Below are positions 34,058-45,390 of a DNA stretch of 64,000 nucleotides, piece by piece. The stretch's first letter is position 1; the number at the start of each line of letters is the position of its first letter. Under the pieces are notes generated by a model. That model worked only from the letters and a program-made list of their open reading frames with translations, was not told the origin of the DNA and searched no databases. The stretch is from Castor canadensis (Eukaryota; Chordata; Mammalia; Rodentia; Castoridae): NCBI RefSeq assembly GCF_047511655.1, contig NC_133394.1, positions 144,125,343-144,189,342 of the forward strand, written 5' to 3'. Position numbers and translations under genes: made by a program.

Positions 34058-34437
34058 GTAATAACAGAGCGAAGGGCCTCCAGCTCGGGGCGGCGTGGAG
34101 GAACGGGCGGGTCCCCGGGGCGGCCTGGCCTGCGCGGTGACCGCAGCCCCCAGGGCCGCCTCCCTCCGCGCCAACAGCCGCCTGCGCAGTGTCAGCGTCG
34201 CGCGGCTCCCTGCCGCTGCCCAGCCCGCCCGGGTCCTCGGGGAGCTCGCGGTCCCGCCCGCCGCGGCCTCGGACGTGCCCTCGGGGCGCGCGGCGCGATC
34301 CCCGCGCGTCCGGCCGCGTCCTCGTCCTCCCTCCCCCTTCCGAGGGCCCGGCCCTGCGCACCGGGGAGGGGCGCGCCCGGGGCCTCCGCGGCTGCCCCTT
34401 GGGTGCGGAGCCTGCGAGCCCTGGGAGACCCTAGGGG

Positions 34438-34577
34438 ACCCCCTCCCCTCCCCTCCGCTCCCCTCCCTCCCCTCCCCTCCCTCCCCTCCGCTCCCCTCCC
34501 TCCCCTCCCTCCCCTCCGCTCCCCTCCCTCCCCTCCGCTCCGCTCCCCTCCCCTCCCCTCCGTTCCCTCCCCTCCCC
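34438..34577 (+). repeat. C-rich CCCTCC simple repeat (G-quadruplex prone on the minus strand)
   Basis: About 140 bp of imperfect CCCTCC/CCGCTCCC units in intron 1, some 380 bp downstream of the exon 1 donor. The complementary strand carries many GGG runs spaced by 1-4 bases, which can form G-quadruplexes or, with the purine strand, triplex DNA. Confidence 0.9.
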
Positions 34578-35429
34578 GTGGTACATTTCCCACCCGCGCC
34601 CGCAGGCCGCTTCTGCAGTTTCCTCGTCCGCATTGCCATCCCCCCAACTCCGGCCGCGCGCATCCATCCTCCTGAACCTCGGCTTGCTTCCTTCCTGGCT
34701 CTGTGGACGCCTTCTCCCAGCTACCCCTGCTTGTTTTATCCCCTGGTTTTTCTCTGGTTTAATTTGGGAGGGAAAACAACAACAAAACAAAAAACAGAAA
34801 CAGGGTTAGAAACTAGTAGAGGACCATCAGCCTTCATTTATGGTGTTTTTTTTCCCCCCCCCTTGCAACTTTTATTGACCCGGATATTTTATTTTTACTC
34901 GATGGAGATTTTGTTTTAAGACAGCTATTCGTCTGTTGGAATTCTTTACTTGGGCTCAAATACAAGGGGCCTCGGGAAAAGTTGGTTTGACTGTGGTGGA
35001 ACCTTTGTGGATTCTTGGGTGCAGCATAAGCTGAGAATCGATTTTGTGGAGGCAGCTTACGGCTTTGTGCTAAGGATATGAAAACAATATTACAATTGCC
35101 CGTATTTGTCAGTTCATTTTGGGAAAGTCATATGGGTACCCTTAAAACTAAGGGCAGTCCTGTTTCTTACAAGAGTGAGCCACATAGCATTTAAACGAAA
35201 TAAACTTAAAAATTTTCAGACAGTACATAGTATTGAGCAGCATCACTGAACAGCAAAGAGGGGGTGCATTGTAGTCCAGAGAGGCGGATGGAGGATGACC
35301 AGTTTTTTCATGGCCAAGCCACCCACAGCACCACCAATTTGAAGTTTCAGATCTTAGCATCCCTGCCCCACAACCATCTTCTCCCTCCATTTTGAAAATT
35401 AAAACAAAGCAAAACACACTCCAAATCAG

Positions 35430-35630
35430 GTTTTAAATACCAGGACTGTTAACATTGTCATTCTCAGATTGGTTACTTATTAGGATTAGTTGAAAGCTGT
35501 TAAAAAATCCTGATGTCCAAACCCCGCAACTAAAATTAGGATCTCTGAGGATGGAACCTAGACATCAAGTATAATTTAAAGCTCTCCAGGTGTGCAGCCA
35601 AGGGTGAGAACCATTTTTCCGGGAGAAGCA
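35430..35630 (+). mobile_element. hAT-Charlie-like (MER20-type) remnant
   Basis: GTCATTCTCAGATTGGTTAC, ...AAAAAATCCTGATGTCCAAA, GGATCTCTGAGGATGGAACC, ...CCAAGGGTGAGAACCA. Non-autonomous and degraded. Confidence 0.5.
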
Positions 35631-36099
35631 TAAGGCATGGCTAAGCTGGTGATCAAAAGTGTGTAAATCTGTATTTTTCAGTTGTCAGCATTGCAGTGTG
35701 TTTTTCTTCACTGCCTTTGAAACAGTATCCTTTGATTTCTGGAAAGAAAAAATAAGGTGGGTTTTCACTTTCTCAGAAATCAAAAAGGGGGTGATGAGGG
35801 CTAATGGAATCCAAGGTTTTTTCCTCCAGTTTATATTGGGAAAAGGTAGTCCAGAGATTCTTGGGTATTACAGAGAAAATTGCCATTTTCCTAGGAGATT
35901 TCTAGGATTTCCTGGGAAGTTTCAGATTTTATGCCTTCCTAAAATAGTCATAATTTTATTTAGTTGTATGCTATGCTAGACTGTCTAGCCTTATTTAAAA
36001 AATTTGAAGAAGTCAGTCATTATTTTTGTGTTTCTTTTTCTGGTGATTGAGAATACTTAAATTTTGAAAGTGCAGTTGCCTTTTTTTTAAATCTGAGTC

Positions 36100-36345
36100 A
36101 AGATCTTTTTTTTTTTTTTTTTTAATGGAATTGGGGTTTGAACTCAGGGCTTTGCACCTGCAAAGCAGGCACTCACAAAGCAGGTGCTCTATGGCTTGAG
36201 CCACACCTCCAGTCCATTTTGCTCTGGTTGTTTTGGAGATTGGAGGTGGGGGGGGGGTTGTCTCTCAAGCTAGTTGGGGCTGGCCTATCTCAGCCTCCCA
36301 AGTAGCTAGGATTACAGGCAGGAGCCACCAGTGCCCAGCTAAATA
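36100..36345 (-). mobile_element. Composite ID + B1 SINE with internal duplication
   Basis: T tract, GGGGTTTGAACTCAGGGCTT, GCTTGAGCCACACCTCCAGT, then the 7SL part (TTTTGCTCTGGTTGTTTTGG, CTCAGCCTCCCAAGTAGC, GGATTACAGGCAGGAGCCAC). A segment AAAGCAGG.(C/T)(A/G)CTC is tandemly duplicated at about 36,163-36,188. Confidence 0.85.
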
Positions 36346-37069
36346 AGATTCTTTTCAGTATTTAAACGTTCCCTCTTGCATAACTAGTTTAATAAGCATT
36401 TTCAATTTGACATTGCATAATTCAGAATTATCGCTAATTTATCTCAGCACTGCAAAATTTATCACTAATTCTGGATTACATATAGTTAATGAGATTACAT
36501 ATGTGTACATCAAGATGAAAAGTCCAATTTTTGTGACCAAGGTGATTTAGCAAAGGAAAAAACTGCATAGGAATTTTATGCCATCATTTCTTCTTGATAC
36601 CGAGAGCCACTGGAAGTCTCTTAGGATGTCCTTTGTGTGCAGGAATAGGAAAATAAGTATTTTGTGATGACCAAATGATCTTAAAGGAGTTAGTTTCTTT
36701 CTTTCTTTTTTTTTAAAATGTCTCACATTTTACCTTCACTGTCCTTTGTATAGATCAAGGATATCTAATCCAAACAGACTACAATAAAACTAAAAAGCTA
36801 CATCATACATTATTTCACTGTATTCTAAATTTTGACTCTGAATGCCCAGTAACTATAAAGAAGTTAGTTTTATTTCCAATACTGAACTTTTTAAGTACAA
36901 TATACTTTAGAAGCATCCATTTATTTACTAGTGTTAAATCCGTTATTTGTATAATTAGATTAATTTACTTAGAACAATTTATTCTGAAGCTGTAGGGTAT
37001 ATTAAATACTGTATTATACTAAATTTAATATTTTGCTTATGGATTTTCTCTTTTATAAATGGTCTTACA

Positions 37070-37250
37070 GAAAGGTTTTTCACCTTTGTTACCCAGATAA
37101 TAGTCCTTTGGGGTAGGTACAGGCAGGGGGTATTTCTGTCTTTTAGCCTGGAATTTATAGGCCTAGATTAGATAGCGTAAGGATTATGTAAGCAGTTAGT
37201 GATAGACTGAGATGGAAATCCAAGTCAGGATTAGGACTGCTAGCTTCATT
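37070..37250 (+). mobile_element. MIR SINE-like remnant
   Basis: Weak MIR resemblance (TCCTTTGGGGTAGGTACAGG, ...GGATTATGTAAGCAGTTAGT, GAAATCCAAGTCAGGATT). Diverged. Confidence 0.4.
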
Positions 37251-38029
37251 TTCTTCGAATGAAACAATAGTAGTTTCTGATTTGTATGGTAACAGTCTGC
37301 TAAGAAATCTTTTTTGGTAATTTACTGTCCTTCCACATAGGAATTATTTTAGTAAAAATTTCTGTTCACTATCCTCTTCCTGTTTCACTCTGAATTCTCA
37401 GCCTTTCCTCTGATCCTCATAACTGAGCTCTGTTAGTCCTGTCAGTGAGAATGGAGTTTCTGCTTGCCAGTCTGCCCTTGTTAGCTTGTGTTAGCAATGT
37501 GAGACATGGTCACTGGTCTTGAGTTCATAATTTAATATGTAGTGAGTGACGTCTGCGCTAGGAAGATGTCCAAACAGGGAAGAGTGACAGCAAAGGAAAG
37601 TGTATGGTCAACTCCGTGAGAAAGTATCAGAAGTTACCTCTTTGATTGATTTCTGAGAACAGTTAGGTGGCTGGTGGAAGGATGTGCTTAGTATGGACAT
37701 TCTCAAGATTTATACATAAATGAATTGTAAAAAAATTCAAGTGGAGGAAACCTTAGGGAGTGCCTAGGTATTTTAGGTGAGTCCCATCTACCTCATTTCA
37801 TATAAAAAGGGACATTTTATAACCAGAATTCTAAGAAGAAAATAATTTCAGAATAATTTGAATAGATTATTATTTTTTTTTAAATTGAATGAATATAGTC
37901 TCATGGTCAGTTCTTTTTCTTCTCATTTGTCTTCGTACCTATAAAAACTTACTGTGTTTGAGAGGATTGGTTTATAGGAAGGAATATTGAATTGAGAGCT
38001 GAGAGAAGAAGGAAAGGGGAATATAGTAA

Positions 38030-38200
38030 GTTTTTACTACACACTTGATGTTATTTCTTCTAATCCTCACAAGAGCCCTGTAAGACAAGTATTATCTCTC
38101 ATTTAAAAGTGAGGAACGTCTTAGTGGTTAAATAACTTACCACTCATCCAACTTGTAATTAGTAAAGCCTGAGTTTTAATCTTAGAGTTTTTTTTTTCCC
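38030..38200 (+). mobile_element. MIR SINE remnant
   Basis: TAATCCTCACAAGAGCCCTG, GACAAGTATTATCTCTCAT, AAAGTGAGGAACGTCTTAG, ...CAACTTGTAATTAGTAAAGC. Confidence 0.7.
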
Positions 38201-38796
38201 CTTCTGAAGTGCATGTTCTTTTGCCTTATCTCACTCGTTACTTACTACTAACTCTATGATTTTATGCAAAACAGTTTTTCTCTAAACAGTTTTTCTCTGG
38301 GTCATCGGTTTTTCCATCTGTCAAGTAAATTTGACCACTTAAGGTTTATTCATTGAGTGTAAATTTCCCTTGATTAAATGAAAGCATTGTCTAACCAAGT
38401 GGACAGAAAATTAAAAAAAATTATTCGGGACTTTGTTATGTGTTTTTATATCTATATTTGAATTTACTGGCTTTAAGAGGCACAACACTTGAGAATCAGT
38501 TTGAAGCCAGGTTGTTTTATTTTAGGTTGTTAATTTGGAGTATCTGAGACATAAAGTCAGTTACAAACTTTTTAAAAAATATGGAAGATACTGTGTTGCT
38601 GTTTGTTAATATCTGTTGAATATGTGTATCTTGTTCCATAAAGATTCTTCATTGAATTTGAAGACACCAGAGTATATTACCATATGGTCAGTAGTAACCT
38701 TTAGAGTCTACAATAGAGCACTGTTTTATAATATATGTACTATGATTCATTGGTAAATCATAAATTGATTTTGTGGATCAGAAATAGTATTAAGGG

Positions 38797-38882
38797 CTGG
38801 CAGAGTGGCTCAAGCAGTAAGAGTGCCTGCCTAGCAAGAGTGAGGCCCTGAGTTCAGACCCCAGTACTGCCAAAAAAAAAAG
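38797..38882 (+). mobile_element. ID-type SINE, well preserved
   Basis: GGCTGGCAGAGTGGCTCAAG, GCCTGCCTAGCAAGAGTGAG, GTTCAGACCCCAGTACTGCC, then ten A residues. Low divergence from the inferred family form suggests a fairly young copy. Confidence 0.85.
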
Positions 38883-39079
38883 CTTAGAAAAAAGTGAAGT
38901 GGAAAAGTAAATACTAGAGTATATCACAAGTTAGAGAGGGAGATACTGTTTCCTGAAGTCTGCTTAAAGGTTTGTGATACGTGTGTATGTGTGGATTGTA
39001 TTGCATTTTATCCAGTCTTGGGAACTGACTAGGTCATGGTGAACAGTGTTTCAGAAACATTTTGTCAGAAGCAGCTCAC

Positions 39080-39275
39080 TGTTGCCTTTTTGGGCTTGGT
39101 AATTCTTTGTTGTGGGGGCTGTAGAATGTTTTCAGAGGCATTCCTGGCTTTTACCCACTAGATGTCAGTAGCACTTCTCCAGTGGTAGCAGCTGAAACTG
39201 TCTCCAGACCTTGTCCTTTATCTCCTGGGGGGGGCAAAATTGTCCCAATAGTGAGAACTTTTGCTTTAGAGCAAG
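39080..39275 (-). mobile_element. MER5A (hAT-Charlie) element
   Basis: Complement of MER5A: TTCTTTGTTGTGGGGGCTGT, AGAATGTTTTCAGAGGCATT, CCCACTAGATGTCAGTAGCA, GTCTCCAGACCTTGTCCTTT, GGGGCAAAATTGTCCCAATA, GTGAGAACTTTTGC. Non-autonomous and ancient. Confidence 0.8.
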
Positions 39276-39794
39276 TATTCTTCCTGATTACTTACCAGCT
39301 TGGATTTGGAAAGGTAGCTTTATGGTTGAGACAACATTGTACCTTGTGGAAAGAGTATAGGTGTTTGAGACATAGAGACAATCTGTTTCATTGTCTTCTG
39401 CATAGTTCTGTGATTTAGGCTAAATTGTTTCTCTGAGCCTGTTTTTAACCTTTAAGATGGGGATGATAATACCTGTGTTCTAACACCTAGTATAGACTTA
39501 CAGGCCATTACTATGTACTTGAAATTATTAGTGTCCTGGTTTATTTTTTTCCTGAATTAAGTCTAAGTGCTTGAATTACCTTAGTAGAGGCAGTCAAAAT
39601 TTTGAAAAAAGTATTCATAAAAGCAGACTTTTTAAAGAGTCATATGTGTTCTGGTTATTCTTTTAACTACTAAATCTACTAACTTTCTGTATTAGATTGA
39701 AAGGATTTGCACTTTTCAAAAACTGATTTATTTTAACTAATTTTGGGCCTGTCTTCACTTGCTCATGAAATTAGCAAACACTGATTGAGAACTT

Positions 39795-39860
39795 AGCAGA
39801 AATGAAAGTCATGTTTCTTCAGCCTATTGTATAAACCTTTTTCCATTCTCCCCCAAGAAT
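39795..39860. repeat. Left arm of a perfect 66-bp inverted repeat
   Basis: This arm begins AGCAGAAATGAAAGTC and ends CCCCCAAGAAT. It is the exact reverse complement of 40405-40470. The pair encloses 544 bp, and identity stops abruptly at both ends. This arm lies just outside the L1 remnant. Confidence 0.97.
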
Positions 39861-39889
39861 ACGTCTTTTCATCTGTTGATCATGTTTCC

Positions 39890-40665
39890 CAGCTGTATTG
39901 GGGGTGTAATTGACAAATAAAGTTGTACGTTCAAGATGTACAACTTGATAATTTAATATACATACACATTGTGCAATGATTACCACAGTGTAATTAATCA
40001 GCACATCCATTGTGTGTCTGTGGGGGAGATAAGGACACTTAAGATCTGTTCTCTTAGCAAATTTCAAGTAAACAAAATAGTATTGTTAGCTGTACATCAG
40101 ATCCTCAAAACTTAAGCATCATATAACTGAAAACTTGTGCCCTTTGATAATCAGCATCTCTCCATTTTCCCCACCCACAGCCCTGGCAGCCACAGTTCTC
40201 TATGAGTTTGAGTTTTAATAGTTCCACTTGTACGTGTGACCATACAATATTTGTTTTTCTGTGTCTGGCTTCTTTCACTTAGTGTAATGTTCTTCAGGTT
40301 CATCCATGTTGTTAGAAATGGCAGAATTTTCTTCTTTTTTAAATGGTTGAATAATATTATGCTATGTATGGATATATGTGTTTATCACATTTCCTTTTCA
40401 GTTCATTCTTGGGGGAGAATGGAAAAAGGTTTATACAATAGGCTGAAGAAACATGACTTTCATTTCTGCTGACATTTAGGTTGTTTTCATATCTTGATTG
40501 TGAATAGTGCAGTAATGAACATGGAAGTATAGAGACTTCTTTGAGATACTGATCTCACTTCATTTATACATACACCCAGAAGTTGTTTTTCTATTTTTAA
40601 TTTTTTTTTTTTTAAGGAACTTCTATGCTGTTTTCCATAATGACTGTGCCAGTTGTTTTAGGGCC
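39890..40665 (-). mobile_element. Ancient L1 3' region (L1MA/MB-like)
   Basis: Complement of an old L1 3' UTR/ORF2 end: GGTGTAATTGACAAATAAAG, ...GCACATCCATTGTGTG, TGTCTGGCTTCTTTCACTTA, TTCATCCATGTTGTTAGAAA, GGTTGTTTTCATATCTTGAT, TACACCCAGAAGTTG, GCTGTTTTCCATAATGACTG. It is interrupted at 40405-40470 by the right arm of the inverted repeat, which replaces the usual CATCTGTTGATG segment. Confidence 0.75.
40405..40470. repeat. Right arm of the perfect 66-bp inverted repeat
   Basis: It starts ATTCTTGGGGGAGAATGG and ends TCATTTCTGCT. It sits inside the old L1 where a short conserved L1 segment is missing, so this arm is likely the derived copy and 39795-39860 the template. Confidence 0.95.
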
Positions 40666-40719
40666 TTCTAATGATAGTTTTATTTTAGGTGAAATACAGC
40701 AATAGTGACAGAAAAGGCT

Positions 40720-40930
40720 AAGTAGGGCTAATATCTGTTATATTCTGTGTTCTTTAAATATATTAGCTTATTAAAACATCACAAGAACTCTATGAAGTAG
40801 TTAATATTACTAGCTCTATTTTTCAGATGAAGAAACTGTAGGGCTATTTAGTGACTTGCTGTCAGAGTCCATTATTACTTGGCTTTAGAGTTAGTGCTTT
40901 GAATCACTGCTTGGCTTGACTCTTAACATA
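40720..40930 (+). mobile_element. MIR SINE remnant
   Basis: ATTAGCTTATTAAAACATCA, CAAGAACTCTATGAAGTAGT, TTTTCAGATGAAGAAACTGT, GGCTTTAGAGTTAGTGCTTT. Confidence 0.65.
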
Positions 40931-41814
40931 GTCAGGCTTTTATAATAGCTAATGTGCTTCTCAGGTTGTAGCATGAAATCTTAGCCTATTCTTTAAAAGA
41001 ATTTCCAACGAGAAATAATATGCACAATTTCCTGCGTAACTTTTAAGATGTTATTTTCCTTAACTCGTGAGAGCATTGTTTATTTTGATATTTAAAAAAT
41101 ATAGCCATTAATTATATGCTTTTGATTTATGTCATATTTCTATTAAGAAATATTTTCAAAGATTTTTTCCTTTTTATCTTTCTTTAGTTAAGTAAAATAA
41201 CACATAATATTCCACATCCAGCTATCAGTCACTAATGAATTTTGTCATAATCTGGTGTGGCATTTCTTAGCATTTAAAATATATACATGAATTTGAGCAC
41301 ATCTGCTCTGTGTACTTTTGTTAGATGGCTCAAAAGCTAAGAGTTGTTTTTACATTGTTACATGGTTGAAAAAAATTAAAGGACTATTTTGTGACATGTG
41401 AAAAGTTGGATAAATATTAAATTTCATTGTCCATAAATGCAAAATTTTATGGAAATGCAACCACAGTTTGTGTACATGTTGTCTGTGGCTACTTTTTACA
41501 CTGCAGCAGATGAGTTAAGTGGTCACTGCAGATCATGTGCTCTGCAAAAGTTAAATAGTTACTGTGTGGCCCTTTGTAGAAAATTGCTAAACCCTGTTCT
41601 AGGTAATTACTCATGTATTTAGTTAGGTTAACTTTTTTTTTTTTTATTAATTTCTCTTTGTAAAAGTGTAAACTCCATAAAGACAGAGGTCTTCATTTTG
41701 TTTACTCATGTGTCTTAATTACCAGGAACAGTGCCTGGCTCATAATAGCTACTCAGTAGCTAGAGTAAAAAGTGCATGAATTTATAAAAAATGAATGACT
41801 TAATTTTCAAAATG

Positions 41815-41990
41815 ATGATAACTCATCCACCCATGTAAAGTATAGGTGTTTTATTCCCATTTAACACCAAGAAGAAACGAAGATACTGAGAGAGAAAAGT
41901 AACTTTGGTCAGTTTACACACTAAATAAATGGTAGAACTGGCATCAAATCCTAGGAATCTGAGTCAAGGGTCAGTTCTCTGTCACTCTTA
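41815..41990 (+). mobile_element. MIR SINE remnant
   Basis: TATAGGTGTTTTATTCCCAT, ...GATACTGAGAGAGAAAAGTA, ACTAAATAAATGGTAGAACT, GGCATCAAATCCTAGGAATC. Confidence 0.65.
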
Positions 41991-43188
41991 TTGTTAATCA
42001 GTCTGCATTTTGTAGAAAAAACTTAGTTCTGTTATATGCAGTGGAATTGCTTTAGGAGTTTGTGTCACCTTTTTCTGTGCTGTCACCTAGACCACAGTTT
42101 TTGCTGTGAACAGGCTAGTATAACAGCTTAGATTGTGCTCCGTTTTAGAAATACTAGATAAGACTTTAGAAAGCAAGACTATAAGCATGTTGTTAGCATT
42201 TGCCTCTTGTTTATCTACCGGGTGTATTTAATCTAATTGTTTCCCCTATAAAATTTGAAGCTAGGATGGGTATAAGGCAGATTTAATATAGAGTATGGAG
42301 GATTTGACTGTTATTTTGAATTTTTTAACTTGAAACAGGTTTTTTGATAATGTGTTTTTAAATATTAGAATTTGCCACCAAGTATATATAAGAGTTGTAC
42401 AGGAATTCTAAATTTCTTTCTTTCTCTTGTTGAATACTAGAATTAAAAGAAAATGATGGTATATTTCTCCATATTTTCATTGATTTGTATCTTTTCTTCA
42501 AGTGGATTTACTTTCTCATGTTCTGGTGTATTAAGTTTCTGCATTGCACTATTGTAAGGCCTCCAGCTCAGATAAGTAGATGATTTCCTATATAAGCTAT
42601 TAAGCATTTATATCCATTTTCTTAAAAAAAATAGCTTCCTTAAATTATCTAGTCATGTGCTAATGTTTTATATTTCCAGACAGACCTTTTTCATTTTGAT
42701 AATAAAGTTTAAACAAGCTACAATAGAATATTTCTGAATTTTTAAATTTTATAAGTAGTATAATAGCATATAGAACATTCTAAACAAAGAACAAAGCACT
42801 TACACCATTACTCTAACTTAACTCTGTAAATGTTTATGTATGTCTTTGGGATGTACCTGCCTGTATTTTTGATACGTACAAAGTAATAGGAGTTTAGGTT
42901 TGGAGGGAACCACGTCAAATTCTTTTTTATTTAAAGAAACTATGTGACTTATGCGTGCTTCATTTTTCTGTATCACTAAGTCCTTCACAATGCAATCCAC
43001 TATTTCCTGGCATAGTGTACTTCTAAATTATAACTTGTTAATTTATTTGTACTTAACATAGCCAAGTATAAGGGAAATATATTGCTGTGTAAAAAAGTAA
43101 ATAGGAATACATTTGAATGCTTCTTACTGGTATATTGTTTCATGTTTGCATGTATTTATATGCCTTTTCTTTCTATGTTTTTTTTTAG

Positions 43189-43404
43189 CTTTCTAAAACC
43201 AACTTTTCAAACAACAACGATTTCCGTGCTCTTCTGCAGTCTTTGTATGCTACTTTCAAGGAGTTCAAAATGCATGAGCAGATTGAAAATGAGTACATTA
43301 TTGGTTTGCTTCAGCAACGCAGTCAGACCATTTATAATGTCCATTCTGACAATAAACTATCTGAGATGCTTAGCCTTTTTGAAAAGGGACTGAAGAATGT
43401 TAAG
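43189..43404 (+). CDS. FBXL5: FBXL5 coding exon 2 (residues 29-100)
   Basis: Encodes [10 protein letters not shown]..to..KGLKNVK. It carries four iron ligands of the hemerythrin-like domain: His57 and Glu58 (KMHEQ), Glu61 (QIEN) and His80 (NVHSDN). Known biology: these helices bind a di-iron centre whose loss unfolds the domain and lets FBXL5 be degraded. Acceptor TTTTTTTAG; donor GTAAGT. Phase 0 at both ends. Confidence 0.97.
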
Positions 43405-44157
43405 GTAAGTTGGAAAACTTGGTGTGTTAGTATTACAAGTTGTGCCATCTGGTCATGTTATTGGCAAAACTTATTAACAATTTATAGTCAATGCTACTAT
43501 TTTAAAGAAAAATATTTTTCTTGTTGATGATGACTAGAAAGACTATTCCAGAGGACTGATTTCAGTGGAGGCTTACAGTAAGAAAGAGAAATCTGGTTCA
43601 TTTGAATATAAGGACAAGTAATGGTTTATACCTGGGGAGACAGGTAGAGGGGTCAGTGTGTGGAAAAATTACTGATGGGAAGCATCAAGGCCAGGAGGAT
43701 TCTCGATAAATAAATAGGATTTTTGCTGAAGGCAGGCCAGGAGAGTAAGGTACTGAGGAGGATGGTAGCAAGGAATTTGTTAAGATATTGAACTGTTCAA
43801 ATACCAAGGGCAAAGGATTTTTGTTAGACCAACTAAGGAGGATTCTTGCTAAAACTAGACTAACACGTCTAAGGTCAGACCCTAGTGGAGAAGAGCCTGG
43901 CTTAGGTTTGGCTACAGTGTTTGTCAGTTGCTGCTTTATTACTGTTTAATAAAAATTTATAGAGAATTGTGCTCACCAAGTTTTAAAGTTGTTTTTATAA
44001 GTTGAAATTTTAATTACCATGAACTTGTTATATTTTGTTAACATTTGCTGAATTCTTAAAGGAAAGCTAATAATGCAGATTACTGATGACTTAAGGTAAA
44101 ATTGTTACTTAGAATGAATAAACAGTTGAATTTTATAAATTTTATTTAATTTAAAAT

Positions 44158-44250
44158 TGAGGGTTGGGGATGTAGCTCAGTAGTAGAGCTCTTGCCTAGC
44201 ATGTATGAGGCTTTGGGTTTAATCCCCTGCAAAACAACAACAAGAAACAA
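44158..44250 (+). mobile_element. ID-type SINE
   Basis: GGTTGGGGATGTAGCTCAGT, CTTGCCTAGCATGTATGAGG, TTTGGGTTTAATCCCCTGC, AACAACAACAAG tail. Confidence 0.85.
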
Positions 44251-44540
44251 GACTTGAACATCAACTGTAATGTTTGTTGTATTTTATTTTTTCTTATTAT
44301 TGGAAGCAAGGTAGTTATATAAGATAATTTCAGTTGTACAATATAAAGTGAAAGGCACTTTTGAGTATAGTTTGGGATAATGATATAGACATTTTCTTTT
44401 TAATTAAATTTATGAATTATAGGGTATAGAAATTTGATGTTACTTCCCTTTCAGTTCAGGGATGCATAGGCTTACACTACAACTCTGTCAAACCACCATG
44501 CACCTATCACTTAGAGATTTTGTTCTAGAAAGGCTATTCA

Positions 44541-44734
44541 AGCTGGGTGCCATTGGCTCACACCTATTATCCTTAGGTACTAAGAAGGCCAAGATCAGGA
44601 GGATAGCAGTTTGAAGACAGCCTTGGCAAATAGTTCTCGAGACCCTATCTTGAAAAAAATCCTTCACAAAAAGGACTGGTGGAGTGGCTCAAGGTGTAGG
44701 CTCTGTGTTTGAGCCCCAGTACCACACACACAAA
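44541..44734 (+). mobile_element. Composite B1 + ID SINE with 12-bp target duplication
   Basis: 7SL part (GGGTGCCATTGGCTCACACC, AGATCAGGAGGATAGCAG, GAGACCCTATCTTGAAAA) joined to a short ID part (GGACTGGTGGAGTGGCTCAA, GAGCCCCAGTACCACACACA). Direct repeats AAAGGCT(A/G)TTCA at 44529-44540 and 44735-44746 flank the whole unit, so both halves moved together as one SINE. Confidence 0.88.
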
Positions 44735-45299
44735 AAAGGCTGTTCATCAGGGAGGAAGATGGTTGAAGAAAAGAAAAACTGAACAGGAAGATTAGTATTA
44801 AAAAATTGTTCTAATCTTCAGAGGCATACTGAGTAGCTACTTGATAGGGAGGTAAGAGATTGAATAGGGTGGCTGATGGAAGGGAGGGGAGATTTACTTT
44901 TCTGTTGAATACACCTTTAATTTTATACCATATTCATGTATTACCTGTTCAGAAGATCTGAACCAAAGTAGTGACTAGTGGATGTAGAGGGGAAGGGAGA
45001 GCCTTAACAGTCATAGAAAGCAATGATTGTATATAAAAGGAGGGAGAAAAGAGAAAAAGAAATGAATGAGGATTGAACCTGACTTTCTAGGCCAAACAGA
45101 AGAGAGTGAAGAAATACAATCTGTTCTGGACACATTAGATTTGAACTACTGTGTAATTCAGGTAGACATTTATTAATAGGAGGAGAAGGCATAGCTGGGT
45201 TTGAAGGGCATAAGAATGATCTGGTGTAGAAAAGAAAATGTATTGTTAGGATATATGTGGAATTGGAAACCATGTGGGCATGCTTAAGAAACAACATTG

Positions 45300-45390
45300 T
45301 AGGGAGAGTGAGGCAAGAAGATTGTTAAGTTTGAGGCCAGTCTGAGCTATATAGTGAGATGCTGTCTCAAAAAACCAAAAAAAGAATATA
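45300..45390 (+). mobile_element. B1-type SINE, 3' part
   Basis: TTTGAGGCCAGTCTGAGCTA, TATAGTGAGATGCTGTCTC, A-rich tail. Confidence 0.75.

Larger units (their letters stand above)
33128..34600 (+). promoter_or_regulatory. FBXL5: FBXL5 CpG-island promoter and 5' UTR region
   Basis: A CpG-rich island that spans coding exon 1. Recognisable sites are a YY1-type AAAATGGCGG (33156-33165), a CACGTG E-box (33784-33789), a perfect NRF1-type palindrome GCGCATGCGC (33875-33884) just under 100 bp before the ATG, and a (GC)n run near 33,528-33,544 able to form Z-DNA. There is no TATA box near the start codon, which fits a housekeeping promoter with dispersed initiation. Transcription start sites cannot be placed from sequence. 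The long overlapping reading frames in the island come from its high GC content and are not genes. Confidence 0.75.

Noticed and set aside
33159-34919. Several long overlapping reading frames (up to 405 codons) on both strands of the FBXL5 CpG island
   Set aside because: They are low-complexity Arg/Pro/Gly/Ala products of GC-rich sequence with few stop codons. They run through the exon 1 donor and the CCCTCC repeat and match no known family.
35148-35417. An 89-codon minus-strand frame in FBXL5 intron 1, considered as a possible retrocopy
   Set aside because: I could not match it to any gene; no A tail or target repeats were found.
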